64,000 bases of DNA. Source: Yponomeuta sedellus (lineage: Eukaryota > Arthropoda > Insecta > Lepidoptera > Yponomeutidae). The notes beneath the pieces were generated by a model, which ran no database searches, was not told the origin of the DNA, and worked only from the letters and a program-made list of their open reading frames with translations. A program made the translations under genes and the position numbers. How positions within the stretch are numbered: the stretch's first letter is position 1; each line of letters starts with the position of its first letter. Shown in pieces: positions 55,566 through 64,000 of the stretch. The stretch spans positions 4,227,816 to 4,291,815 of the forward strand of contig OW203729.1 in NCBI GenBank assembly GCA_934045075.1, read 5' to 3'.

Positions 55566-55759
55566 CGGCAATCTGCGGGCGCATCGTGGCGACCATAAGT
55601 TATGTGCGAATGCGCCGCTATCGCTGTGATCTAATCCTGAGCTTAGTCTATCTGAGACCTGATTCTAGTAAACTTTGTGCTAGGATATAATATTCGTCTG
55701 TCTATAAATAAGTTAAATAAAATAAGCCTTTGCTCACAATCAAGCTGTTTTATATTGTA

Positions 55760-55962
55760 CTAGCTGGTCCCCGCGGTGTTAACCGCGGTTTATCGATTTT
55801 CCTATGGAATAAGATATTTTCTCGCAGTAAAACACAGCCTATGTATTAATCCAAGGTGTCAGCTAACTCCATACCAAATTTTATTAAAATCGCTCCAGCC
55901 GTTCAGACGTGAAGAAGTAACAAACATACACACTCACAACTTTCGCCTTTATAATAGATATT
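55760..55962 (+). repeat. Dispersed arthropod-type repeat
   Basis: 'ctagctggtccccgcggtgt' to 'actttcgcctttataataga'; same ends as 3498-3748, with a different middle. Confidence 0.6.
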
Positions 55963-56145
55963 AGCGTGATGTGATCACTGATCAGTGTGATGCGCTTTTG
56001 TGCAATGAAGTATAACAAATAAAAAAGGTGAACGCAGATGACAAGCAGATGAACAACTACCATTTAATTTTGGAGATCGAATTGATAGTAACGACAGTAT
56101 TCGTTCGGTCAGTAAACATTTTCTTTTTATTGGGAATAATTTTTT

Positions 56146-56185
56146 TGGTTGGTGCCATTCTCTAGGCCGATACCACACACCACAC
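56146..56185 (-). repeat. R-repeat 5' sliver
   Basis: 'ggtgccattctctaggccga' 'taccacacacca', complement of the R start. Confidence 0.5.
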
Positions 56186-56225
56186 CGTCCCCCTTAATTC
56201 AGGATAAATAGCTGTAAATAATATG

Positions 56226-56553
56226 GAAGCGCTCGTGGCCTAGTCAAACCGAGTGATTGGAATCAATCACTTCAGTCAGGTGCAGGATGGGCGACCGTCC
56301 CGTGAGTGGCATTTTTCCGAGCGCTTCCATGCTTCGCAAGGTACTTTGATGTCATGTAATGGCAGTCGTTAAGCCATGTCAGAGGCCTTATGTGCGGCTT
56401 GATAACTTCTGACAGTAAGGCCCGCCACTGCCTTACAATCCTCCACCAACTCGGACTTGGCCCCCGTGGTGGGTTATGGCCTAACCTTCCTGTGATGCAG
56501 GAAGACCCGTGCCCCAGCAGTGGGGACATACAAGGGTTGATATCGATATCGAT
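56226..56553 (+). mobile_element. 5S-SINE with deletion in the head
   Basis: TSD 'aataatatg' (56217-56225, 56554-56562). 'gaagcgctcgtggcctagtc' start, but box A and the intermediate element are deleted ('aatcacttcagtcaggtgca'). The 3' end repeats 'gatatc' twice. Confidence 0.85.
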
Positions 56554-56796
56554 AATAATATGAACAAACAGTTGTATTTCCATTTTCTGTGGCAGACTTC
56601 AGTCCCGGCTGGTCAATGCTCGCGATAGTTTCTGTTGTAGTTTCTCTACAATTGCTTTTATTTGCAACTTCAGCTCGGCTCGCTTTATCACGACTCTCCT
56701 CTATATCATCTGGTTTTATCAAAATAACCAGCAAACTTTGAGAAATAAGACTGTTTATCCACCTCTGTAGATTTCAAGTATATTTAAGGTGCCGGC

Positions 56797-56920
56797 ACGT
56801 GTACGTAACTTTGAAATTAAACAAAGTCACAGGTGAAACAACAAAGCCTTAGGAATCGAACCTGGGTCTCTCGCTTCCGAATCCATTGCTCTACCCACTC
56901 GTCTACACGATCGGTTTTTC
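56797..56920 (-). mobile_element. tSINE-B head fragment
   Basis: Minus strand: 'gtagagcaatggattcggaa' and 'gacccaggttcgattcctaa', then 'gtgactttgtttaatttcaa'. An internal insertion ('ggtgaaacaacaaag') separates head and body. Confidence 0.65.
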
Positions 56921-56992
56921 GAAAGATCTCACCAGCCCACTGCCACGTCAACTTGCAAATATTACAGGCCATGTCAATAAGTATTTGCCGAA

Positions 56993-57128
56993 TTACCTGA
57001 CAGTAAGGCCTGCTACTACCTTACAATCCTCCACCAACCCGGACTTGTCTCCCGTGGTGGCCTAACCTTCCTGCGATGCATGAAGACACCCGTGCCCTAG
57101 CAATGGGGATGTACAAGGGGTTGAAATG
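56993..57128 (+). mobile_element. 5S-SINE 3' fragment
   Basis: 'acctgacagtaaggcctgct' to 'gatgtacaaggggttgaaat', with a 12-bp deletion at 'gtggtggcctaacc'. Confidence 0.75.
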
Positions 57129-57351
57129 GTTGGTGAATTATTACAGGGATATATATGCCATAAAAGATGCATAATCAAGGCGCCGGTACATGTTCTAGGC
57201 CCCGAACGCATAAATCATCAGCTAAGTAGGCAGGTGGGACGGGCGCTAGTCCTAGAAGGCCTCCCACAAGTCTTTGAGAGAATTGGCGCCACTGTAGCTG
57301 CTAAGATGAATCGATGATGTCATGCTAATTGATGCACTACGAAGAGATATA

Positions 57352-57475
57352 GCCGCATGCCCAGCGTGGGGATTATGGGCATTACCCCCTATGATAGCGT
57401 AACGTGGCGCTCTTTAGGGGAGGGCTATGTCCAGCAGTGGACTAGTATAGTTTGACGACGACGACGACGACGAAG
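57352..57475 (+). mobile_element. R repeat 3' end with (GAC)n tail
   Basis: 'gccgcatgcccagcgtgggg' to 'ggactagtatagtttgacga' and six GAC/CGA units. Confidence 0.75.
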
Positions 57476-57535
57476 AGATAAAGGACTAGACCAGCACTGC
57501 GGAAAGACGAGTTTGGAGTTTTTTTGTCCATTTTT

Positions 57536-57617
57536 CTCCAAAATTATCTAGATTGTGAAATGGACACCTAGCTTAACGTGTAACGTTCACTAAGCCACAG
57601 TTTCTGTGCTATTTTGA
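57536..57617 (+). repeat. Minor dispersed repeat
   Basis: 'gattgtgaaatggacaccta' 'gcttaacgtgtaacgttcac' resembles 60280-60330 ('gattttgaaatgtacaccta'), 206-235 and 8320-8345. Confidence 0.5.
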
Positions 57618-57854
57618 TAGATAGATAGTTAGATCATTTATTTTTGCTTAAAGACACACACACATAACGCATCACATAAAAAAAAAATTACATAAAATAG
57701 TTTAAGTACAAATACAGCTTTATCTTACAAACTAACTCACATGCATCGAGTTCTACGGCATTTTAGGCCGTATGTGGGCCGTATGTCCGTTTTGAATGAA
57801 ACCTTTTCGATTTTTAATTTGAAAACCGGTCAAGCGCGTGTCAGATTCAAGTCC

Positions 57855-58077
57855 CGAGGGTTCCTTTCACGAGTTCACAGGTTTTCCGCTAGCGAGTTGT
57901 ATAGCTACTACAACTTCACAAATGGACGTGGAAAAGGCACTAAAATTCGTGAGGAAACCTGAGTGCCTCAGGTGTTCAAATACCTCGGCGCTTGAAATTG
58001 CCAACGTGCGGTAGTAATTAAGCCCATACTCTCTCTGAGAGAAGCCCTGTGCCCTAAAGTGGGACGTTTATAAGCTT
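57855..58077 (+). mobile_element. tSINE-B with inverted 5' segment
   Basis: 57855-57927 is in reverse orientation ('ggttttccgctagcgagttg' 'tatagctactacaacttcac'); 57930-58077 is forward ('cgtgaggaaacctgagtgcc' to 'ccctaaagtgggacgtttat'). The switch leaves a short overlap around 'cgtgaaaggaacc' / 'cgtgaggaaacc'. Typical of a 5' inversion. Confidence 0.65.
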
Positions 58078-58251
58078 TTCTAGTTTGTCTCGGGTCTTGG
58101 ATGTTATCTATGTATTTATTGTATTAAATATATCGTCGAGTTAGCACCTATAACACAAGTCATTGAGTTGTACTTAGTATAGGGCTAACGAGATCTGTGT
58201 AATATGTCCATGAATATTTATTTTTTATTTAAAAAAAAAATGATAATCTAT

Positions 58252-58432
58252 TTAAAAACCTATTTAGAGACTAAATTTCACCCATGCCGGGATTCGAACC
58301 CGCAACCTCTGGCTATCCGTACCAGCGCTCTACCAATTGAGCCAATGGGCGACTCACGACATCAGTGAAATTTCGAACCTCTTTACAATATTCTCTGTAT
58401 TACGTACAGGCAGCGACATCTGACTTAAGCAA
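58252..58432 (-). mobile_element. tSINE-A short (solo) form, 181 bp
   Basis: TSD 'ataatctat' (58243-58251, 58433-58441). Minus strand ends at 'ctaaataggttttt' plus aa; box A 'attggctcaattgg', box B 'gggttcgaatccc'. No 'ccttagcacgggttag' tail, as in 26267-26470. Confidence 0.85.
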
Positions 58433-58579
58433 ATAATCTATACATAGCAAAAATTAATTCTATTTAATTCAGTTCTGGACGCTTATATCGCATTTTATTA
58501 TAAGATGTTATGACTTAAAACTACACTAGAACCATACCAATAGAAGATAGAACAAGAACAAAAGACCATTTCTGACTAA

Positions 58580-58672
58580 AGAATGCTTATGAAGCGAAAG
58601 AGATTTGTTAGGACGATCATGGAATGAGCAAACTCTGTCTACGCCCCCGGGATAAAGGCGTAAGTATAAGTA
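58580..58672 (-). repeat. S-family fragment, inverted partner
   Basis: 'gaagcgaaagagatttgtta' to 'cgggataaaggcgtaagt'; opposite in orientation to the next S copy, about 20 bp away, so the pair could fold. Confidence 0.65.
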
Positions 58673-58692
58673 GGTATGTAAGTACATACATA

Positions 58693-58805
58693 AATAACCT
58701 CACGCCTGTATCCCAGAGGGGTAGGCAGAGACCAGGGACTGCCACCTGCCACGATCCTGACAGATCACCTTCGCTTCATCAACGTTCGTAAGTCGTTGCA
58801 TTTGT
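58693..58805 (+). repeat. S-family repeat
   Basis: 'aacctcacgcctgtatccca' to 'tcaacgttcgtaagtcgttg'; closest to the family consensus among the copies here. Confidence 0.7.
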
Positions 58806-58939
58806 TTCGTCACTCTTTCTTCCTTAATCCTCTCCACATGTATGTAAGTAAGTTAACAGTCAGACGTGTTTAGACTTAATTGGACTTGAAAATTAAGATA
58901 TTAGCAAATATTCTAAATGTACCGAACTCTATATAAGTA

Positions 58940-59188
58940 GTTAGTTAGACCTGAGATTTCCGCACTTAGCCTCATAGTTGGGCCATTGTACGTAGCAAGC
59001 ACTGAGGTACGTTACCACTTCAAACACTAGGGTTTCCTTACGATGTTTTCCTTCACCGTCGGCGAGTGGTATTGCTACTATAATTTCACAAATGTACATA
59101 CAAGTCATTGGTACATGCCGGGGTTAGAACCCACGACCTCCCGATTGAAAGGCCGGCGTTCTACACCGCTCCGCTACCACCGCCCATA
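58940..59188 (-). mobile_element. tSINE-B, tRNA-head variant, 249 bp
   Basis: TSD 'tctatataagta' (58928-58939, 59189-59200). Minus strand: 'gcggtggtagcggagcggtg' head, 'gtgggttctaaccccgg' box B, same body and 3' end as 31651-31909. Confidence 0.88.
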
Positions 59189-59200
59189 TCTATATAAGTA

Positions 59201-59347
59201 ACTACTCTTTGTTTGTACATATTCCTGAAGATAAGTGAACTTATTTTAAAAAAAAAGTATTTGCGTGATAAAAATCTTTGAAATTAATATTTGAAGTATT
59301 TTTTCCGATGCGAATTTCCGTCTTTCTTCGGCCTTTACATTTGTCAA
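59201..59347. other. Unassigned DNA
   Basis: Nothing recognised. Confidence 0.3.
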
Positions 59348-59460
59348 CATCATCATCATCAGGCTATATTATGTAGTCCACTGCTGGACATAGCCCTCCC
59401 CTAATGAGCGCCATAGCGCCCTGTCTTCAGCTTGCCGCATCCAGCATCTGCCTGCCAGGT
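59348..59460 (-). mobile_element. R-related LINE 3' end
   Basis: 'catcatcatcatcaggctat' (tail), 'agtccactgctggacatagc', then 'ctgtcttcagcttgccgcat', a different upstream segment from the other R copies. Suggests R has more than one 5' partner. Confidence 0.6.
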
Positions 59461-60407
59461 CAAAACAACAATAAACAAAATATTGCATTACACATCCATC
59501 AATACCAAAGCCGGTCATCAACAAGACGAATCAATCATTTTAATTATAGAATCTTGTGTTACACGCTGCACTGATAAACAATTTGACTTGAATTAACGTC
59601 AATACTTAATTAAAGTGATCATTTATAACGCTGCCGTACATTAATTACTTTAGGGCTAATCGAATAATTTAACCAGTGTTGTACAGCCACCACCACATTC
59701 TAAACTCCACTGTTTTGTTCAACTCTCGCACTTGCGTCGATCACAATAAGACCGGACTTCGCAACGGAAAGATTTTGGCGATCGTAACGTATAATTAGCT
59801 TATTCTCGTGTCAAGGTAAAAGCGATGTTATCGCCAACAGGCTAGGGTGTAATATTAATTGGGTCTCGAGACGGGGCGTCCACTGCAGTTGCAACACTGC
59901 AAGTGTCAAAAACCTTGTCCTATAATGATTTTAGAACGCCCACCAGCTATGATCGGGAGAAAGAACATGAGTGTCGCAACGAGGTGGCTTGATACTAGGT
60001 GGAATCGTTCTCGTTATCAGAAAACATTCCTTCTCGATACCTATTAAAAATCAGAGCCTTCTTTGCACGAATCTCTACGGGCTATCGTCAGCACATCTAG
60101 TGTCATGGTATAAACATTGAGGGCTATTTATTACATGCCGTGTTTTTGAATTCAATTCAAATATATTTTATTCATTATAAAGCAATAAAAAGATTAGGGT
60201 ATTTTCTGTAATGAGTATTTAGAGGAATTATGTAAACCCTGTTAATTACGTTTTTTGGTCTATTTTTTCTTCGAAATAATGTAGATTTTGAAATGTACAC
60301 CTAATTTAACTTGCATCGTTCATTAAATCCTGATACTTTGAATAAAACATTTTTGAATTTATCGATAAGTGAGGGAAGTTCGATCCAACTCCATTAACCC
60401 GGACTCT
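59461..60407. other. Unassigned DNA
   Basis: Apart from the minor repeat at 60280-60330 nothing is recognised. Confidence 0.35.
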
Positions 60408-60508
60408 CCATCAACCCGGACTTGGCCCCTGTGGTGGAGTATGGTCTAACCTTCCTGCGATGCAGGAAGCGTGCCTTAGCAGTGGGGACATGCAAGGGTT
60501 GATATCGA
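60408..60508 (+). mobile_element. 5S-SINE 3' fragment
   Basis: 'catcaacccggacttggccc' to 'catgcaagggttgatatcga'. Confidence 0.75.
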
Positions 60509-60989
60509 GGGAAGATCTTGTAAAAATGCACTGTAGATCCGTGCATAGCCCCTCTGGCTTCAGTAGCGTCCGTCGGTAGTAGTCGCCTGTACTTGGTTCA
60601 CGACTGCCGAGTACGTAGTTTGCCTTTACGTATTAATCTTCTGGTTATACAAACCCTGTTGAGACAGAGAGGAGCCACTGGGCGTTTTCTATGTTAATAG
60701 GCCCGATCACACATTTGCAATGGAAATGCATGAAGAAAACATCTTGGCAAATCGGCATGCATATTCGGAATACCAGGCCACGGACGGTTGCCACTACGCA
60801 ATAATCCTAATGAGATTGCGCAGGTTTATATGCAGAAAATAAACACACTTTTAAGCTACTTTTTGTCCACAACTTCGCTTCTTTGTGAGAGACACGGGGG
60901 TGAAAATTAGAAGTCGAAAAGGGCTCGAGTTAATTACACCAAATCTCATTCAGTACCACTCAGTGAAAATCTCACGACTACATAGTAAT
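60509..60989. other. Unassigned DNA
   Basis: Nothing recognised. Confidence 0.3.
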
Positions 60990-61290
60990 TTATAGATATT
61001 ATTATCGAATAATTGACAGTAAATATGAGACGGGTCTTATCGCAATTAATATCACCAATTCGGACTTGGCCCCCGTGGTGGAGTATCGTCTATACCTTCC
61101 TTAGGGAAGAGACCCGTGCCCCTCGGTGGGGACATAATGGATGATGATGAATCGCGATTATTTATTAGGTGAAACGTAACCTTCATTCCCGACGTTTCGG
61201 CAGCGTTGCAGTAGCCGTGGTCACTTCAATGGTTTTACCCAATAAACAATCGCGATTAGCGCCGATTAATATATAACTCTTCTTTCTATC
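60990..61290 (+). repeat. Q-family element with inverted ends, interrupted
   Basis: 'gacgggtcttatcgcaatta' to the left and 'cgattatttattaggtgaaa', 'cccgacgtttcggcagcgtt', 'gttttacccaataaacaatc', 'gattaatatataact' to the right of an insert at 61051-61148. Confidence 0.6.
61051..61148 (+). mobile_element. 5S-SINE-related 3' end with GAT tail
   Basis: 'ccaattcggacttggccccc' to 'gtggggacataatggatgat' 'gatgaatcg'. Ends in a GAT repeat as at 9988, not in 'gttgatatcga'. Nested in the Q element. Confidence 0.7.
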
Positions 61291-62753
61291 TATTAACATT
61301 CCGTGGGTTACTTTCGCGAACAATTATGGGGTACGAGTAAAGGCATTCGCTGGGCCCAAGGTGGTTGGGAAAGGAAGGGGCCTACGCACAGCAGTCGGTA
61401 GATAGACATCATCCGTGAGGGGCGGAAGGTCCCTTCATGCCCCTTCAAATCACATCACTTCCACGTCTCTCCGAATTAAAAAAAAACCTTTCATCATTAA
61501 TAGACTCCATGGCAAGTAGATACTAGGTAACACACAGATAAACTTTCACGTTTGCTAAATATATTGATATACACACGACAGCATGCATAATTGATAAACA
61601 AATATTACATCTGATCTGAACTGCATAGTTACGTATAATCAGCGACGTCCGAAGTAGCACTTCAAAACGCAGCTAACATTCCAACAGCTGATTTTGTTGT
61701 TGTCTTACCTGAAACAAAAGACAAATAATATAAAAAAATATAGAAAACAGTTTTTTTTCCAGTATAAAAAAAAAAACTAAAGTGGCCGGCGTGCCGAAAC
61801 CACGTGACGCGGTGAGGTACAGCCTGCCACAGTCTTGAACATACTCAAACAAAATTGGGATTATGATTAATGAAGGATGTGGAATATGCTTCGTAGTGTA
61901 TGTAAGATACCTCCCTGAACGTACCCACTGAACCATAGGTAATAATCAATAAAATTCAAAACGTTTTATTCAAAGTAGCACAGAAAATGAGACTTAATGA
62001 ATGTTAAAAGTTAAAATAGGTGGTGTCCATTTCAAAATCTTGATAATTTTGAACAAAAGAATGGACAAAAAAAAATTCTAACGACCGCGATCCTCGTTTG
62101 CCATCGTTAAAAAGAGCATTAGTGTCTGTGAAGACTAGAGCTTTCCCAACGGAACTGCTAGTGAACCTAGTACTCGTATGTAGATATGTATGTGAAAATC
62201 CATCTACTCTTGCCACGCCTTTAGAAATGTTAGCAATATGCTCTCAGGAATCTGTCAAAATTGGTAGCCTTAAAGCTTGGGAGTTAGTTTGAGCAAAAGA
62301 GATAAAATTAAAATTAACTCAGAGCAAAGAACCAAAACTAGGTGTAGAATCCAAGAACAACCTCCAGAGCTTTCTACAGCCACGTTTTACTACTTAGACA
62401 CGAAAACAAAACAATTACTCCACGCCACTTAATGGGGCAAATAGTCCAATAGGCATTGACGTCGTTCCAATAGCGGCAATCAGTGAAGGGTGGATGCTTG
62501 ACCCGATATACAATCACGGCCTAACAAATATTATTATACCAATCTGCAGACATCTGGCCCGTAGCGGACAAACGCAGAAGAACGAGACATTGAAAACAAA
62601 GACGACAGCAATAGATTTTGGTTTAATTTAATTTTCGTTACAATAATAAACAACATTGAAATAAAAGTAGCCAGATACTTTGGCCAAACAAATATAAATT
62701 TAATGAGAGATTAGTTATGTAACATGTTGTCTTGCATATGCAGTAAAAGTAAC
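61291..62753. other. Unassigned DNA
   Basis: Nothing recognised. Confidence 0.35.
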
Positions 62754-62766
62754 ACTGAAGTATTGT

Positions 62767-62905
62767 AAAAACCTATTTACAGGCTAAAAATTCCACCCAT
62801 GCCGGGATTTGAACCCGCGACCTCTGGCTATCCGTGCCAGCGCTCTATCCAACTGAGCACGGCATCCTTAGCACGGGTTAGTGCATTAAAAATAAAAATA
62901 GTATA
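62767..62905 (+). mobile_element. tSINE-A foldback copy, 139 bp
   Basis: 13-bp perfect TSD 'actgaagtattgt' (62754-62766, 62906-62918). Inverted segment 'aaaacctatttacaggctaa' through the complement of box A ('ctatccaactgagc'), a junction 'acggcat', then the forward 3' end 'ccttagcacgggttagtgca'. The clearest example: the two segments barely overlap. Confidence 0.9.
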
Positions 62906-62918
62906 ACTGAAGTATTGT

Positions 62919-64000
62919 GTTAAGCAAGCATCTGTAACATCGGAAAATGGACTGGAGTCGCCAGCGTCGGAGATCTATTTCGCTTCGCAAAGAGAAAAGA
63001 GGAATATATTATGCAGAATTGTCGGCCAACCTATAATAGTGAAGAGGCACTGAAAGAAAAAGAATATGTAAAAAAACCGACTTCTATTTACGGACAGATT
63101 TGATTAACCCGTGTTAATCAAACGTGTTTGTCTAATTACTAACCGCGGGAATGGGTTATCATTTAGAACTAAAGTCACCAAACAGGGCAATGCCCTTTGT
63201 CCACAGTATCTCCGCATACTTACTTGGATCTCCATTCTCCCTAGATTAAGTCCGCTCCCAGAATCCAAAACTTCTGGCTCAAACATTTGTCTAGACAACA
63301 TCTATCCAGGACAAATTGCTGTCCAGTTACTTAATTGAACGCAGGTGGTTGCGAGCGTAATGACAACAATAGACAAACAGTTTACGATATTATTGTAGGG
63401 ATAATAGCGACGGCATGTGTTATATAATAGTTAACTAAAGATCAGTTGGACTGATCGACTTAGCCGCCCCTATTATTTATAGCTTTTCAAGGACCTGAAG
63501 ATAATCTGGTATATACGCAATTCCTTTCGAACACATCAGATCAACCTCTCCAAAAACTGAGATCCAAACAATTAGATTTTGTTCAAGTTTGGACCTACAC
63601 CAAACCAAATTAAACCTGAACTCTGGTCTGGTCATACCGACCATCGGAGCAGCTAAAATTATAAACACAATAGAGAAAATGTTAGATGTTCCCTCGAGGG
63701 CCAAGAGCCCGAAGTAGCCCTAATTGACAGGTCGACAGCCAATATGATGTGACGAAACCCACATGATCGAGGAGCCCAGCCTAATGGGTGGCGTTGAGAT
63801 GAAATTTATGTAGCAGAAAGACCGTTCCATTCAAAACTCACTGAATTCTAAGTGTGACACTGAGAAGTTTCTAGATTTTTCAATTGTTTGGTGGGGCTCA
63901 CAAAACTTCAGGAATGAAGGTTTCTAAAGTTCAACTAATAAGAAGGTATTTTATATCCTTGAAGGATAACACATCTCGTTTACCGCCGGTACCTCTGTAT
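62919..64000. other. Mostly unassigned DNA
   Basis: 62935-63055 weakly resembles the ~235-bp tandem unit at 53300 ('gccagcgtcggagatctatt'). A small hairpin ('ttgattaac' / 'gttaatcaa') lies near 63100-63121. A minus-strand frame at 63477-63704 has no family signature. Confidence 0.3.

Overview
The window looks like nuclear DNA of a lepidopteran insect (moth or butterfly). The evidence is AT-rich sequence packed with repeats typical of that order: tRNA-derived SINEs with a body motif 'gaaggaaaacatcgtgagg', LINE 3' ends closing on 'cagcagtgg' plus GAT/GAC microsatellites, and short MITEs. The assignment rests on repeat style, not on a gene. I found no convincing host protein-coding gene. The open frames are short, and most lie inside repeats or microsatellites. 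The coding traces I can support are decayed LINE C-termini: a zinc-knuckle tail at 17879-18067 and RTE-type tails at 24790-24875, 25825-25925 and 49780-50095. One unidentified frame at 2696-3082 is broken by an in-frame stop.

SINE families (names are mine). '5S-SINE': about 360 bp when full length, with a head closely resembling 5S rRNA (Pol III box A / IE / box C region), about 17 copies, many with 8-14 bp target-site duplications (TSDs). 'tSINE-A': tRNA-like head ('ttagctcaattggtagagcg'), found either as a short form ending in 'ggttttt' or as foldback forms. 'tSINE-B': tRNA-like head ('agctcagtgggtagaac' or a variant) followed by the 'gaaggaaaacatcgtgagg' body. 'tSINE-C': head 'gtggcgcagcggtagcgc'. 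Other dispersed families: P ('aaacgagcataaatccg', often palindromic), Q ('acgggtctaatcgcgatt'), R (LINE-3'-end-like, 'tgtcggcctagagaatagc'), S ('cctcacgcctgtatccc') and L3 (LINE 3' UTR, 'ggaagagatcgctcttagcg').

Layout. 1-9400: unique AT-rich DNA with a CpG-rich patch, one 5S-SINE, an unidentified broken frame, perfect hairpins and a hAT-like MITE. 9400-20000: a pair of 250-bp MITEs, 5S-SINEs, foldback elements, a LINE tail and a 223-bp tetranucleotide repeat. 20000-29000: a large foldback tSINE-A, a 40-bp minisatellite, RTE tails and 5S-SINEs. 29000-36000: mostly unrecognised sequence. 36000-50300: dense nested repeats, including a 5S-SINE inside a tSINE-B and several hairpins. 50300-53300: unrecognised. 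53300-55600: two tandem arrays (about 235 bp x3 and 178 bp x5). 55600-64000: more SINEs, R/S repeats and unrecognised DNA.

The most interesting signals are the 5S-rRNA-headed SINE family and a recurrent architecture in which a retroelement copy, bounded by one TSD, begins with an inverted duplicate of its own internal segment. That duplicate always starts at the same internal T-rich site. I see it in two unrelated families and possibly in two more.
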